Shown: positions 9,076 through 17,882 of the stretch, in pieces
How the letters are laid out: each line of letters starts with the position of its first letter
Position numbering within the stretch: the stretch's first letter is position 1
The notes under the pieces: model-generated
The model's database searches: none
What the model was told of the DNA's origin: nothing
Seen by the model: only the letters and a program-made list of their open reading frames with translations
DNA from: CAVVSD01 sp963750895
Lineage (GTDB): Bacteria; Actinomycetota; Thermoleophilia; Solirubrobacterales; Solirubrobacteraceae
Direction: 5' to 3'
NCBI GenBank assembly: GCA_963750895.1
Contig: CAVVSD010000005.1
Span: forward strand, 62,001-126,000
Length of the DNA stretch: 64,000 nucleotides
Translations under genes and position numbers: made by a program

Positions 9076-10767
9076 TCACGAGTAGGCGGTGACCGCGCCC
9101 TCCGAGGCGCTCGAGACCTGCTGGGCGTACTTCGTCAGCACGCCGGTCTCGACGTGGTTGTCGGGCGCCTCGTAGGCGGCGATGCGCTCGGCGATCGTCG
9201 CGTCGTCGAGCTCGACGTCCATGCGGCGGGCGTCGACGTCGATGACGATGATGTCGCCGTCGTGCACCGCGCAGATCGGGCCGCCGCGCACGGCCTCGGG
9301 GGCGATGTGGGCGGCCATGAAGCCGTGCGTGGCGCCGCTGAAGCGGCCGTCGGTGAGCAGGACGACCTCCTCCCCCAGGCCCGCGCCGTTGATCGCCGCG
9401 GTGACCGACAGCATCTCGCGCATGCCGGGGCCGCCGACGGGGCCCTCGTTGCGGATGACGACGGCGTCGCCGGGCTCGATGCGGTTCTCGAGGACGGCCG
9501 CCATCGCGCCCTCCTCGTTCTCGAACACGCGCGCCGGACCGCGGTGGCGGCGGCGCTCGTGGCCGGCCAGCTTCACGACGGAGCCCTCCGGGGCGAGGTT
9601 GCCGTGCAGGATCGCGAAGCCGCCGGTCGCCTTCAGCGGGTCGCTGAGGGGGCGCACGACGACCTGGCCCTCGGGCTCGGTCGCCTCGGCCGCGTGGTCG
9701 CCGATCGTCCGGCCGTCGACGGTGATGGCGCTCTCGTGGAGCAGCCCGGCCTCCTGCATGCGCTTCACGACGACGGGGACGCCGCCGGCGGCGTACAGGT
9801 CGGTCGCCAGGTACTTCCCGCCCGGCTGCAGGTCGCAGAGCAGCGGCGTGCGCTCGGAGATGTCGTCGAAGTCGCGGATGTCGAGCTCGATGCCCGCCTC
9901 GCGCGCGACGGCCAGGAGGTGCAGGACGACGTTCGTCGAGCCGCCGGACATCGCCGCCGCGGTGATCGCGTTCTCGATCGACTCGCGCGTGATGATCTCG
10001 CGCGCGCTGACGCCGCGCTTCAGGACGTCCATGGCGAGCTTGCCGCACTCGAAGGCCCACTCGGCCTTCGTCGCGTCCTGCGCGGGGACCATGGCGGAGG
10101 CGAACGGCGAGATGCCCATGACCTCGAACGCCATCGCCATCGTGTTGGCGGTGAACTGGCCGCCGCAGGCGCCGGCGCCGGGGCTGGCGACCGACTCGAT
10201 CTCGGCGAGGTCCGCGTCGCTCATCTTGCCGCGCGAGTGCGCGCCGATGGCCTCGAAGACGTCCATGATCGACACGTCGCGGCCGCGGAACTTCCCGGGC
10301 GGGATCGAGCCCCCGTAGAGCATGACGCTGGGCAGGTCGAGCCGCGCGAGCGCCATGACCGTGCCGGGGATCGTCTTGTCGCAGCCGCTGAGGGCGACGA
10401 CGCCGTCGAACAGATGACCGCGCGCGACGAGCTCGATGGAGTCCGCGATGACCTCACGCGACACGAGGCTCGTGCGCATGCCGCTGGTGCCCATCGTGAT
10501 CCCGTCGGAGATCGCGACGGTGTTGAGCTCCATCGGCGTGCCGCCGGCTTCTCGGATCCCGTCCTTCACCCGCGCGGCGAGTGCACGCAGGTGGAAGTTG
10601 CACGGCATGGTCTCGATCCAGGTCGAGGCCACCCCGATGATCGGCTTGGAGAGCGCCTCGTCGTCGTAGCCGATGCCCTTCAGGTACGCGCGCGCTGCTG
10701 CGCGGCTGGGCCCTTCGGTGAGGGCGCGGCTGCGGTGCTTGAGGTCGAATTCGACGTTCGTGGACAT
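9076..10767 (-). CDS. ilvD: Dihydroxy-acid dehydratase
   Basis: This enzyme dehydrates 2,3-dihydroxy-isovalerate or -3-methylvalerate to the 2-keto acids, the common step of Val, Leu and Ile synthesis. The 563-aa length is standard. Iron-sulfur ligand cysteines are visible in TMPCNFHL (~56), LSGCDKTIPG (~130) and GAGACGGQFT (~200). It contains IlvD/Edd signature stretches CDKTIPG and, near the C-terminus, LLTDGRFSGATHGFMAAHI. The start is ATG (MSTNVEFDLKHRS). No other branched-chain genes are nearby, so the gene stands alone. Confidence 0.96.
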   Translation of the reverse strand: MSTNVEFDLKHRSRALTEGPSRAAARAYLKGIGYDDEALSKPIIGVASTWIETMPCNFHLRALAARVKDGIREAGGTPMELNTVAISDGITMGTSGMRTSLVSREVIADSIELVARGHLFDGVVALSGCDKTIPGTVMALARLDLPSVMLYGGSIPPGKFRGRDVSIMDVFEAIGAHSRGKMSDADLAEIESVASPGAGACGGQFTANTMAMAFEVMGISPFASAMVPAQDATKAEWAFECGKLAMDVLKRGVSAREIITRESIENAITAAAMSGGSTNVVLHLLAVAREAGIELDIRDFDDISERTPLLCDLQPGGKYLATDLYAAGGVPVVVKRMQEAGLLHESAITVDGRTIGDHAAEATEPEGQVVVRPLSDPLKATGGFAILHGNLAPEGSVVKLAGHERRRHRGPARVFENEEGAMAAVLENRIEPGDAVVIRNEGPVGGPGMREMLSVTAAINGAGLGEEVVLLTDGRFSGATHGFMAAHIAPEAVRGGPICAVHDGDIIVIDVDARRMDVELDDATIAERIAAYEAPDNHVETGVLTKYAQQVSSASEGAVTAYS

Positions 10768-10809
10768 CGCGGGCAGCCTATCCGCGCCGGGGCGCGGGCT
10801 GCGGCGACA

Positions 10810-11427
10810 TCACGGCGCGGCGACGTGCCCGTCGTTGCGGGCGGCGCGGCGCAGACGCTCCTGCTCCCACTGCCCGAGGCGCCAGAGGTCCCGGCGGATC
10901 TGCTTCGGATCGATCTGCCGGCCCGGCAGGTGCATGTTCGCGCTCGTGATGAGCCGCTGCTCGTCGCCGGTCAGCGCCATCCACTTCGCCAGCACGTCGT
11001 CGGAGTCCGGCAGCAGCGCGGAGCCGTAGGGCCGCGTCTCGTCGGGGAACTGCACGCAGTGCTCGGAGAGCAGCTCGCGGGTCTGCGGCAGGTAGGCGAC
11101 GATCGGCTTGTGCGGGTACACGAGGTACGCGTAGGGCGCGCCCTCGGCGGCGCGGCCCGGCTGCCCGGGCCCGTCCGCGAGCCGGCCCCAGATCCGCAGG
11201 AAGCCGAGGTCGCGGTACATCGCCCACTCCTCGTCGTTCACGCACGAGCGCAGGAGGGCGCGGGCGCGCTGCTCGGCGCGGCGCTCGCGGCCAGGGTCCA
11301 TGCCGGGCCCGGACACGATCTGGCGCCGTGCGCGGCGCCGCTCGTTCCAGCGCTCGATGTGCGGGATGGCCACCTCCCACAGCAGCACCACGATGACGAT
11401 CGCCGTGACGCTGAGGGCGAGGACCAT
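10810..11427 (-). CDS. Hypothetical protein with N-terminal membrane anchor
   Basis: The product is 205 aa. Residues 1-20 (MVLALSVTAIVIVVLLWEVA) form a single transmembrane anchor followed by an Arg-rich stretch (NERRRARRQ), which fits an N-out, C-in orientation by the positive-inside rule. The remainder is soluble, with conserved-looking patches CVNDEEWAMYRDLGFLRI, YLVYPHKPIVAYLP and IRRDLWRLGQWEQERL. I do not recognise the family. It lies 3 nt downstream of the 82-aa gene at 11431 on the same strand, probably as an operon. Confidence 0.65.
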   Translation of the reverse strand: MVLALSVTAIVIVVLLWEVAIPHIERWNERRRARRQIVSGPGMDPGRERRAEQRARALLRSCVNDEEWAMYRDLGFLRIWGRLADGPGQPGRAAEGAPYAYLVYPHKPIVAYLPQTRELLSEHCVQFPDETRPYGSALLPDSDDVLAKWMALTGDEQRLITSANMHLPGRQIDPKQIRRDLWRLGQWEQERLRRAARNDGHVAAP

Positions 11428-11430
11428 GTC

Positions 11431-11679
11431 CTACCTCCCGCCCGCGGCCTGCGGGAAGAAGATCACGCGATCGGCGTCGCGCGGAACCTCGTCGAAGGAC
11501 CGGACGAGCTGCGCCTCGCGGCGGCCGCCGCCGGCCGTCGTGGGCACCGCGGCCCACATGCCCGAGTCGATCTGCGCGCGGAACTCGGCGACGAGGGCGT
11601 CGTGCTCCTCGCTCACCTCCACGTCCCCCTCGGCCAGCAGCACCTCGCCGTGCCCCGGCTTCATGCGCAGCAACCTCAT
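11431..11679 (-). CDS. Small hypothetical protein, 82 aa
   Basis: The start is ATG 11679, giving MRLLRMKPGHGEVLLAEG. The longer open frame to 11937 is antisense to thiD and is rejected. The protein is acidic in the first half (EVSEEHDALVAEFRAQID) and ends VIFFPQAAGGR. The pattern of a small beta-alpha protein with a 'DRVIFFPQAAGG' C-terminus is not one I can name. It is followed at 3 nt by the membrane-anchored hypothetical gene, so the two may work together. Confidence 0.6.
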   Translation of the reverse strand: MRLLRMKPGHGEVLLAEGDVEVSEEHDALVAEFRAQIDSGMWAAVPTTAGGGRREAQLVRSFDEVPRDADRVIFFPQAAGGR

Positions 11680-11762
11680 CGGCGGATTATGACAAAGCCG
11701 ATTCCCCGGCAGGGCAGCTTCTTGGCCCCGAGCACGAAAGTCCTGGATCCGGGCACTTCCGG

Positions 11763-12575
11763 TCATCGCGCGCGGCGCTCCGCGAGGCCGATGACGTCGA
11801 CGGGACCGGCTCCTGCGCCGAGTTCGCGCAGGCCGTTGCGGACCGCGGCGGCGGCCGCCGCGCGCGCCCGCCGGGCTGCCTCGGGCAGCGGGTCGCCCAG
11901 CGCGAGACGCGCCGCGAGCGTCGAGGAGTGCGTGCAACCCGAGCCGTGGGCCGCGCCGTCGGGGTGGCGCTCGCCGGGGAGCTCCGTGAGGGTCTGGCCG
12001 TCGAAGAGCAGGTCGGTGGCCTGCGTGCGATGCCCGCCGGTGACGATGACGGCGCGTGGGCCGAGCGCGTGGACGGCGCGGGCGAGCTCCTCTCCGTCCA
12101 GCTCCTCGGCGCCGGGGCCGGCGAGCACGCGCGCCTCCTGGAGGTTGGGGGTGACGACCGTCGCCCGCGGGAGGATGAGCCGCACGAGGGCCGTGAGCGC
12201 GTCGTCCGGCAGCAGCCGCGCACCGGACTCCGCGACCATCACGGGGTCATGGACGACGGGCGGGTCGCCGGGCAGCGCGTCCAGCGCCGCGGCGACGGCC
12301 TCGATCGTCGCGACGTCGCCGAGCATCCCGATCTTCACGGCGTCGACGCCGAGGTCCTCGGCCACGACCCGGATCTGCGCGCTGATGATCTCGGGCGCGA
12401 CGGTCTCGACGGCCGACACGGCGACGGTGTTCTGCACCGTGATCGCCGTGATCGCGGTCGCGCCGTGCACCCCGGCCGCGGCGAACGCCTTCAGGTCGGC
12501 CTGGATGCCGGCGCCGCCCCCCGAGTCCGACCCGGCGATCGACAGCACGACGGGGACAGGGCGGGTGACGGTCAC
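11763..12575 (-). CDS. thiD: Hydroxymethylpyrimidine/phosphomethylpyrimidine kinase
   Basis: ThiD phosphorylates HMP and then HMP-P to HMP-PP for thiamine synthesis. The 270-aa product has the ribokinase-fold signature VVLSIAGSDSGGGAGIQADLK at the N-terminus, AITVQNTVAVSAV, VKIGMLGD and the ATP/anion-hole loop GSGCTHSSTLAA with the catalytic Cys. The start is GTG 12575 (VTVTRPVPVVLSIAG); sequence further upstream in this frame is shadow of dprA. It is 26 nt downstream of the dprA stop. No TPP riboswitch fits in that gap, so expression probably depends on read-through from dprA. Confidence 0.93.
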   Translation of the reverse strand: MTVTRPVPVVLSIAGSDSGGGAGIQADLKAFAAAGVHGATAITAITVQNTVAVSAVETVAPEIISAQIRVVAEDLGVDAVKIGMLGDVATIEAVAAALDALPGDPPVVHDPVMVAESGARLLPDDALTALVRLILPRATVVTPNLQEARVLAGPGAEELDGEELARAVHALGPRAVIVTGGHRTQATDLLFDGQTLTELPGERHPDGAAHGSGCTHSSTLAARLALGDPLPEAARRARAAAAAAVRNGLRELGAGAGPVDVIGLAERRAR

Positions 12576-12601
12576 GCCGCGCGAGTCTAGGAGCCGGTCG
12601 G

Positions 12602-13765
12602 TCACGTCCCGGCCCTCCTGGCGTAGCTGCCGTCGAGGTCGCGGCGCAGCAGCCCTGCGAGCTCCAACCGGGTGAGCGCGACGGACGCACGCGCGACGTC
12701 CCCGTCGAAGACCCGCGCGAGCCGGCCGGGGCTCGTGGCCCCGTCGTCCACGGCCTCGAGCGCGCGGCGCAGCTCCGGATCCGCGGGCGGCGGCGGCGTC
12801 GGCGCCGGCCGGGCCGGCTCGTCGCCGGCGCGCGGCCGCGACGGCGGGCGCCGGAAGGACACCGGGACGTCGATGGCGGTGAGGTCGAGCGCGTCGTGGA
12901 CGTCGCGGACGACCGCTGCGCCGTCGTGGAGCAGCGCGTTCGTGCCCGCGCTCCGCGGGCCGGTCACGGGTCCTGGGACGGCGCCGATGTGCCGGCCCAG
13001 GTCGGCCGCGATCTCGGCGGTGATGAGCGAGCCGGATCGCTCCTGCGCCTCGACGACGACGGTCGCCGCGGCGAGCCCGGCGATGATCCGGTTCCGCGCG
13101 GGGAACGCCCACTTCATGATCCCCGACCCCGGCGGCAGCTCGGACACGACGCAGCCGTCGGCCGTGATCCGCCGGTAGAGCGTGCGCTTGCTGGCGGGGT
13201 AGGGCCGGTCGGCGCCGCCGGCGAGCACCGCGATCGTGGGACCCGGCGCCTCCAGGGCGCCGGCGTGAGCGGCGGAGTCGATGCCGAGCGCCATGCCGCT
13301 GACGACGCTGATCCCGGCGGCCGCGAGCCCGCGGCCCAACAGCGCGGCGACGTCGAGTCCGTACGGCGTCGCGCGGCGCGCGCCGACCACCGCGACCGCC
13401 GGCGCGACGCCCTGGTCGGTGCGCAGATCCGCGAGCAGGCCCGGGTCGCCGGCGACGTGCAGGACCGCCGGTGCGTCCGCCAGGTCCAGCAGCGGCGCCG
13501 GGTACCACGAGCCGTGCCGACAGACCGCGCCGAGCCCGGCGGCGGCGATCGCGTCACAGGCGCTGTCGGCGTCGAACGCCTCGCGTGCGAGGTGGACGCC
13601 GCTGTCGTTGCGCGCGCCGAGCGCCGCGACGAGGTCCTCGTCGTCCAGCGCGAGCAGTCCTCCGAACGCCGCCCGCCCGCGCCCGGCGCGCTCGATGCGC
13701 GGGGCGACGAGACCGAGCAGGTGCGTGCGCCGCAGGCAGGGGACGCAGACGTCAAGCGGCAGCAC
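12602..13765 (-). CDS. dprA: DNA-processing protein DprA
   Basis: DprA binds incoming single-stranded DNA and loads RecA during transformation. The 387-aa product has an unusual N-terminal Cys pair (CVPCLRR), a SAM-like region, and the Rossmann-fold core from ~115 to 310. That core contains AVVGARRATPYG, SGMALGIDSAAHAGAL, PYPASKRTLYRRI, FPARNRIIAGL and the GSLITAEIAADLGR stretch. A DprA winged-helix C-terminal domain follows (ELRRALEAVDDGATSPGRLA...). The 5' end overlaps the comM stop by 14 nt. Presence beside a ComM-type ATPase fits a competence block. Confidence 0.93.
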   Translation of the reverse strand: MLPLDVCVPCLRRTHLLGLVAPRIERAGRGRAAFGGLLALDDEDLVAALGARNDSGVHLAREAFDADSACDAIAAAGLGAVCRHGSWYPAPLLDLADAPAVLHVAGDPGLLADLRTDQGVAPAVAVVGARRATPYGLDVAALLGRGLAAAGISVVSGMALGIDSAAHAGALEAPGPTIAVLAGGADRPYPASKRTLYRRITADGCVVSELPPGSGIMKWAFPARNRIIAGLAAATVVVEAQERSGSLITAEIAADLGRHIGAVPGPVTGPRSAGTNALLHDGAAVVRDVHDALDLTAIDVPVSFRRPPSRPRAGDEPARPAPTPPPPADPELRRALEAVDDGATSPGRLARVFDGDVARASVALTRLELAGLLRRDLDGSYARRAGT

Positions 13766-15284
13766 GCGGGTCCTCCTTGCGCTCGAGGTCGTGCGATCTG
13801 CGCAGCCCGATCGCCTCGAGCACGTGCCGGTCCTCGATCCGATCGCGGCCCTCGAGGTCGGCGACGGTGCGGGCGACGCGCAGCACGCGACCGTGCCCGC
13901 GGGCGCTCAGCGTCCCGTCCGCATACGCGTCGCGCAGGGCCTCGCGGGCGCCGAGGGGCAGGTCGGAGGCGCGGGGCGCCACGGCCTGCGGCATCTCCGC
14001 GTTGCAGCTCGCCCCCGTGCCGGCCAGCCGCGCCGCCTGGCGCTCCCGGGCGGCGAGGACCTCCTCGCGGACGGCCGCCGAGGACGCGAGAGGCGGCGCG
14101 GTCAGCATCTCCTCGTCGGGACGCTCCACGCCGACGTGGAGGTCGATGCGGTCGAGCAGCGGACCGCTGAGCCTCCTGCGGTGGCGGTTGTGGTCCGCAG
14201 TGGTGCACTCGCACGCCTGGTTCCCGCGCCCGCACGGGCACGGGTTCGTGGCGGCGACGAGCATGAAGCTGGTCGGCAGCAGCGCCGCGCGCTGCCCGCG
14301 CACGATCGTCACCTGCCGGTCCTCGAGCGGCTGGCGCAGCGCCTCCAGCGCCGACCGCGCGAACTCCGACAGCTCGTCGAGGAACAGGACACCGTGATGG
14401 GCGAGGCTCGCCTCCCCCGGGCCGGGATGCGCCCCGCCGCCCACGAGGCCGGACGAGGAGATCGTGTGGTGCGGAGCGCGGAACGGCCGCTCGGCGATGA
14501 GGCCTCCCGCGCCGCGGCGCAGGCCGGCGAGGCTGTGGATGCGGGTGACCTCCAGCGCCTCGTCGCGCGTCAGGGGCGGCAGGATCCCGCCGAGCCGCCG
14601 CGCCAGCATCGTCTTGCCGGTCCCCGGCGGGCCGACGAGCAGCGCGTTGTGGCCGCCCGCAGCGGCGATCGTCAGCGCGCGGATGGGTGCAGCGTGCCCG
14701 CGGACGTCGCGCAGGTCCTCGATGTCCGCCTCCCGCGCGTCGAGGGACGGGGCCGGGGGAAGCGCGGGCGGCGCGTCGCCGCGCAGGATCGCCGCGACGC
14801 CGGCGAGGTCGCCCACGCCCGCGACGGCGACCCCGTCGACCAGCCCGGCCTCCGCCGCGCACTCGCGCGGCACGATGAGCCCGTCGAGCCCGTGTCGCCG
14901 AGCGCCCTCCGCGACGGCGAGCGCGCCGCCGCACGGGCGCAGCTCGCCGCCGAGGGACAGCTCGCCGAAGACCGCCCAGCGGTCGACGCGCTCCGCGGGC
15001 ACCTGGCCGCTGGCGACGAGCAGGCCGCACGCCGTCGCGAGGTCGTAGCCGGGCCCCGACTTCGGGAGGTACGCGGGCGCGAGGTTGACCGTGACGCGCC
15101 GGTTCGGGAACTCGAAGCCGGAGTTGCGGACCGCGGAGTGCACGCGCTCGCGCGACTCGCGCACGGCGGCGTCGCCGCGGCCGACGATGGTGAACCCCGG
15201 GAGGCCGGTGCGCAGATCGACCTCGACGGTGATCCGCCGAGAGGCGAGGCCGTCGATGGCGAAGGTGGTGAGGCGGGCGAGCAT
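13752..15284 (-). CDS. comM: YifB/ComM-family Mg-chelatase-like AAA+ ATPase
   Basis: ComM is a hexameric AAA+ helicase that promotes branch migration in natural transformation. The 510-aa product has the N-terminal ChlI fold (LARLTTFAIDGLASRRITVEVD). Walker A is LLVGPPGTGKTMLARRL, Walker B is GVLFLDELSEF, and a small Mg-chelatase C-terminal domain follows. A zinc-knuckle insertion, CPCGRGNQACEC, follows the sensor region (AATNPCPCG). The start is ATG 15284 (MLARLTTFAIDG), since upstream codons are non-native. It is translationally linked to dprA by overlap. Confidence 0.92.
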   Translation of the reverse strand: MLARLTTFAIDGLASRRITVEVDLRTGLPGFTIVGRGDAAVRESRERVHSAVRNSGFEFPNRRVTVNLAPAYLPKSGPGYDLATACGLLVASGQVPAERVDRWAVFGELSLGGELRPCGGALAVAEGARRHGLDGLIVPRECAAEAGLVDGVAVAGVGDLAGVAAILRGDAPPALPPAPSLDAREADIEDLRDVRGHAAPIRALTIAAAGGHNALLVGPPGTGKTMLARRLGGILPPLTRDEALEVTRIHSLAGLRRGAGGLIAERPFRAPHHTISSSGLVGGGAHPGPGEASLAHHGVLFLDELSEFARSALEALRQPLEDRQVTIVRGQRAALLPTSFMLVAATNPCPCGRGNQACECTTADHNRHRRRLSGPLLDRIDLHVGVERPDEEMLTAPPLASSAAVREEVLAARERQAARLAGTGASCNAEMPQAVAPRASDLPLGAREALRDAYADGTLSARGHGRVLRVARTVADLEGRDRIEDRHVLEAIGLRRSHDLERKEDPRAAA

Positions 15285-15449
15285 GTGCCCATCGTGGAGC
15301 GCCGCGCGTTGCACGGGACACGCGTTCTGTGACGAATCTGCGCCGGCTCCGTGACGAGATCGCGACCGCGGAGAGTCGTGACGAAGTCGTCGCAGGATCG
15401 TCACCTTCGCGCGGTCCCGTGCGACGCACCGAGATCTAGCGTGTCGGCC

Positions 15450-15851
15450 ATGTCATCGACGCACACCCCCATCGCCGGCTCGGGCGATCCACGTCGGGCG
15501 CTGGGCGCCCGAGGGGAAGATCTCGCGCTCGGGCACCTCGAGCGTCTGGGCTTCGCGCTCGTCGCGCGCAATCACCGGACCCGGTGGGGCGAGATCGACC
15601 TCATCGTGTTCGACGGCACGACGCTGGTCTTCGTCGAGGTCAAGACGCGGCGCGCCTCGGGCCGGGCCGGCGGCGCGCTGGAGGCGGTCGCCCCGGTCAA
15701 GCAGCACCAGGTCCGGCGCATCGCCGCCGCCTGGCTCGCCGAGGTGGCCGATCGGCCTCGTTCGGCGGAGCTGCGCTTCGACGTGGTCGGCGTCACCGTC
15801 GACGCATCGGGCGACCTCCTACGCCTCGACCACCTCGAGGGAGCCTTCTGA
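15450..15851 (+). CDS. yraN: YraN family (UPF0102) endonuclease-like protein
   Basis: This small restriction-endonuclease-fold protein (133 aa) has the UPF0102 signature: RRALGARGEDLALGHLERLGF at the N-terminus, then RTRWGEIDLIVFDGTTLVFVEVKTR. That stretch carries the E-x-D...E-V-K nuclease-like triad, and KQHQVRRIAAAWLA follows. The start is ATG 15450 (MSSTHTPIAGSG); GTG 15441 is also possible. It is convergent with rnhB, with 5 nt between the stops. The rnhB-yraN-comM-dprA neighbourhood is a widely conserved one. Biological role is still uncertain. Confidence 0.88.
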   Translation: MSSTHTPIAGSGDPRRALGARGEDLALGHLERLGFALVARNHRTRWGEIDLIVFDGTTLVFVEVKTRRASGRAGGALEAVAPVKQHQVRRIAAAWLAEVADRPRSAELRFDVVGVTVDASGDLLRLDHLEGAF

Positions 15852-15856
15852 TGAGG

Positions 15857-16504
15857 TCAGCCCTCGACGAGCTCGAGCTGCGTGTAGGCCATCGACTGGA
15901 ACGACATGCGGTGCAGCGGGGAGACCCCGATCCGGCGGATCGCCGCGCGGTGCTCGGGCGTCGAGTAGCCGACGTGCGACGCGAACTCCCAGCCGGGGTG
16001 GCGCGCGTCGGCGCGGACCATGTAGCGATCGCGCGTGACCTTGGCGATGATCGAGGCGGCGGCGATGGAGGCGCTCGTGGCGTCGCCGTCGACGATCGCG
16101 CGCCGGTCGTGGCCGTCGAGGTCGCCGAGCGCGAAGCCGTCGGAGAGGAGGATCGCGCCCGGCCGCGCGACCTCCAGCAGCGCGGCGCGGAGCGCCGCGA
16201 TGTTCATCTTGTGCAGGCCGCGCGTGTCGATGCTGTGGACGCTGCGCGAGACGACGGCGACCTTCGCGGCGACCCGCAGGACCACGGGGTACAGCGCTTC
16301 GCGCGCCGCGTGATCGTGCTGCTTGGAGTCGTTGAGCGCGCGCAGGTCGCGGACGTCGCGGCGCGTCAGGCGCTCGAGGTCCAGGAGGACCGCCGCGGCG
16401 ACCAGCGGACCGGCCAGACAGCCGCGACCGGCCTCGTCCGCACCGGCCACGAACCGGCGCCCGAGCCGGCGGTCGTGGCGCAGCAGGCGCCCGCCGGTCG
16501 ACAT
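15857..16504 (-). CDS. rnhB: Ribonuclease HII
   Basis: RNase HII cleaves RNA in RNA-DNA hybrids and excises misincorporated ribonucleotides. The 215-aa protein has the catalytic signature VAGADEAGRGCLAGPLVAAAV (Asp-Glu pair), the second acidic site in ILLSDGFALGDLDG, and SASIAAASIIAKVTRDRYM near the end. The start is ATG 16504 (MSTGGRLLRHDRR). The frame upstream (to 16633) is antisense shadow of lepB. It lies 13 nt after lepB in the rpsP-to-rnhB block. Confidence 0.94.
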   Translation of the reverse strand: MSTGGRLLRHDRRLGRRFVAGADEAGRGCLAGPLVAAAVLLDLERLTRRDVRDLRALNDSKQHDHAAREALYPVVLRVAAKVAVVSRSVHSIDTRGLHKMNIAALRAALLEVARPGAILLSDGFALGDLDGHDRRAIVDGDATSASIAAASIIAKVTRDRYMVRADARHPGWEFASHVGYSTPEHRAAIRRIGVSPLHRMSFQSMAYTQLELVEG

Positions 16505-16517
16505 GCGTCGGCGCGGC

Positions 16518-17126
16518 TCAGAAGAGTCCGACGCGGTCCGGCGGCCAGTACGTGGCGAAGGCGCCACCGATGACCCACTTTTCAGGAACGGGTCCCCAGA
16601 ATCGGCTGTCGTCGGAAGCGCCACGGTTGTCACCCATCATGAAGTACATACCGGCGGGCACCGTGATGGGGACCGGGAAGTCGCAATCTCCGTTCGAACA
16701 TCCGGCGAAGCGCGCGAAGGGCTCCTTCTGGCGCACCCCGTTGAGGACGACGTGACCGTCGTCGATCGAGATCCGGTCGCCCGGGCCCGCGACGACGCGC
16801 TTGATGAAGTTCACGTCGGATCGCGTCGACGTCGGGCGCGGACAGGGCTGCCCGTCGCGCTGCGGCGCGCCGCACTGGTTCGTCTCCGAGCCGGCCGGCG
16901 GATGGAACACGGTGATGTCGCCGATGTCGGGCGTGCCGAAGCGCGACCCGATCCGGTTCACGAGCACCCGCTGGCCGATCTCCAGCGTGGGGACCATCGA
17001 CTCCGACGGGATGCGGTACGGCTTCACCAGGAACGCCTGGATCCCGAGGGCGAGACCCAGCGCTACGGCGACGATGACGACAAGTTCGACGAGGGAGTTC
17101 CCGCTCTCTCCGCGGGCGCGCCTCAC
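16518..17126 (-). CDS. lepB: Signal peptidase I
   Basis: Signal peptidase I removes signal peptides from secreted preproteins at the outer face of the membrane. The 202-aa protein has one N-terminal membrane helix (LVVIVAVALGLALGIQAFLV, ~15-34). Box B with the catalytic Ser is YRIPSESMVPTLEIGQ. The catalytic Lys is in NFIKRVVAGPGD, and box E is MMGDNRGASDDSRFWGPVP. An extra loop holding three Cys (NQCGAPQRDGQPC and GCSNGDC) may form disulfides. The start overlaps the rplS stop. Confidence 0.95.
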   Translation of the reverse strand: MRRARGESGNSLVELVVIVAVALGLALGIQAFLVKPYRIPSESMVPTLEIGQRVLVNRIGSRFGTPDIGDITVFHPPAGSETNQCGAPQRDGQPCPRPTSTRSDVNFIKRVVAGPGDRISIDDGHVVLNGVRQKEPFARFAGCSNGDCDFPVPITVPAGMYFMMGDNRGASDDSRFWGPVPEKWVIGGAFATYWPPDRVGLF

Positions 17127-17770
17127 GACTTGCTGTCGGGACCCTCGGCTGCCTCCGGCTCGTCGTCGGCCGCGGAATCCCCCGCCGCCTCCGCATCGGC
17201 CTCGGCCTCGGCGTCGGCCGGGGCCTCGCTCTCGGCGGTCTCCTCCGTCGCTGCGCTCTCCTCGGTCGCCGTGGCGGCCTGGGCCTCGACGGCCTCCTCG
17301 ACCGTGGCCTCGGCGGCGACGCCCTCGGCGTCGACGGCCTCGGACTCGGCCGCGGCCTGGGCCTCGAGCTCCTCGGACGGCGACAGCGGCGCGGCCGCGG
17401 CTGCCGCTGCGGCGCGCTCGGGGCCGGTGTACCGGCGCTCGCGCACGCGGGCGGCCTTGCCGACCCGGTCGCGGAGGTAGTAGAGCTTGGCGCGACGGAC
17501 ATCACCGCGGGCGGCGACGTCGATCTTCTCGATCTTCGGGGAGTGCACGGGGAACGTGCGCTCGACGCCGATGCCGAACGACTGCTTGCGGACCGTGAAG
17601 GTCTCGCGGGCGCCGTGGCCCTGGCGCTTGATGACGACACCCTCGAAGACCTGGGTGCGGCGCCGGGTGCCCTCGATGACCTGGAAGTGGACGCGGACGC
17701 GGTCGCCGGCCTGGAAGTTGGGGACCTCGCGCAGCTGGGCGCGCTCGAGGCTTTCGATGACACTGGACAT
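17123..17770 (-). CDS. rplS: Ribosomal protein L19 with long acidic C-terminal tail
   Basis: The L19 core is about 113 residues: MSSVIESLERAQLREVPNF, then HFQVIEGTRRRTQVFEGVVI, VERTFPVHSPKIEKIDV and RAKLYYLRDRVGKAARVRERR. It sits at the 30S-50S interface. The start is ATG 17770. The product is 215 aa, because a ~100-residue Ala/Glu/Asp-rich low-complexity tail (17123-17425) follows the normal end. The tail is strongly acidic, unlike a ribosomal core protein. It sits between trmD and lepB in the conserved translation block, overlapping lepB by 4 nt. Confidence 0.94.
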   Translation of the reverse strand: MSSVIESLERAQLREVPNFQAGDRVRVHFQVIEGTRRRTQVFEGVVIKRQGHGARETFTVRKQSFGIGVERTFPVHSPKIEKIDVAARGDVRRAKLYYLRDRVGKAARVRERRYTGPERAAAAAAAAPLSPSEELEAQAAAESEAVDAEGVAAEATVEEAVEAQAATATEESAATEETAESEAPADAEAEADAEAAGDSAADDEPEAAEGPDSKS

Positions 17771-17882
17771 AGTTGAAGACCGTCCGGGAGAGCGGTGGCG
17801 GCCGGGCGATCGTCGCCGGCCGGGCGATGCGGGAGCATCACCGATTTGCCCGCTCAGGGCGGGCTGACCATGGTAGCGGAGG

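Noticed and set aside
12576..12601. TPP riboswitch before thiD
   Set aside because: The 26-nt gap is far too short, and no TPP consensus such as CTGAGA is present.
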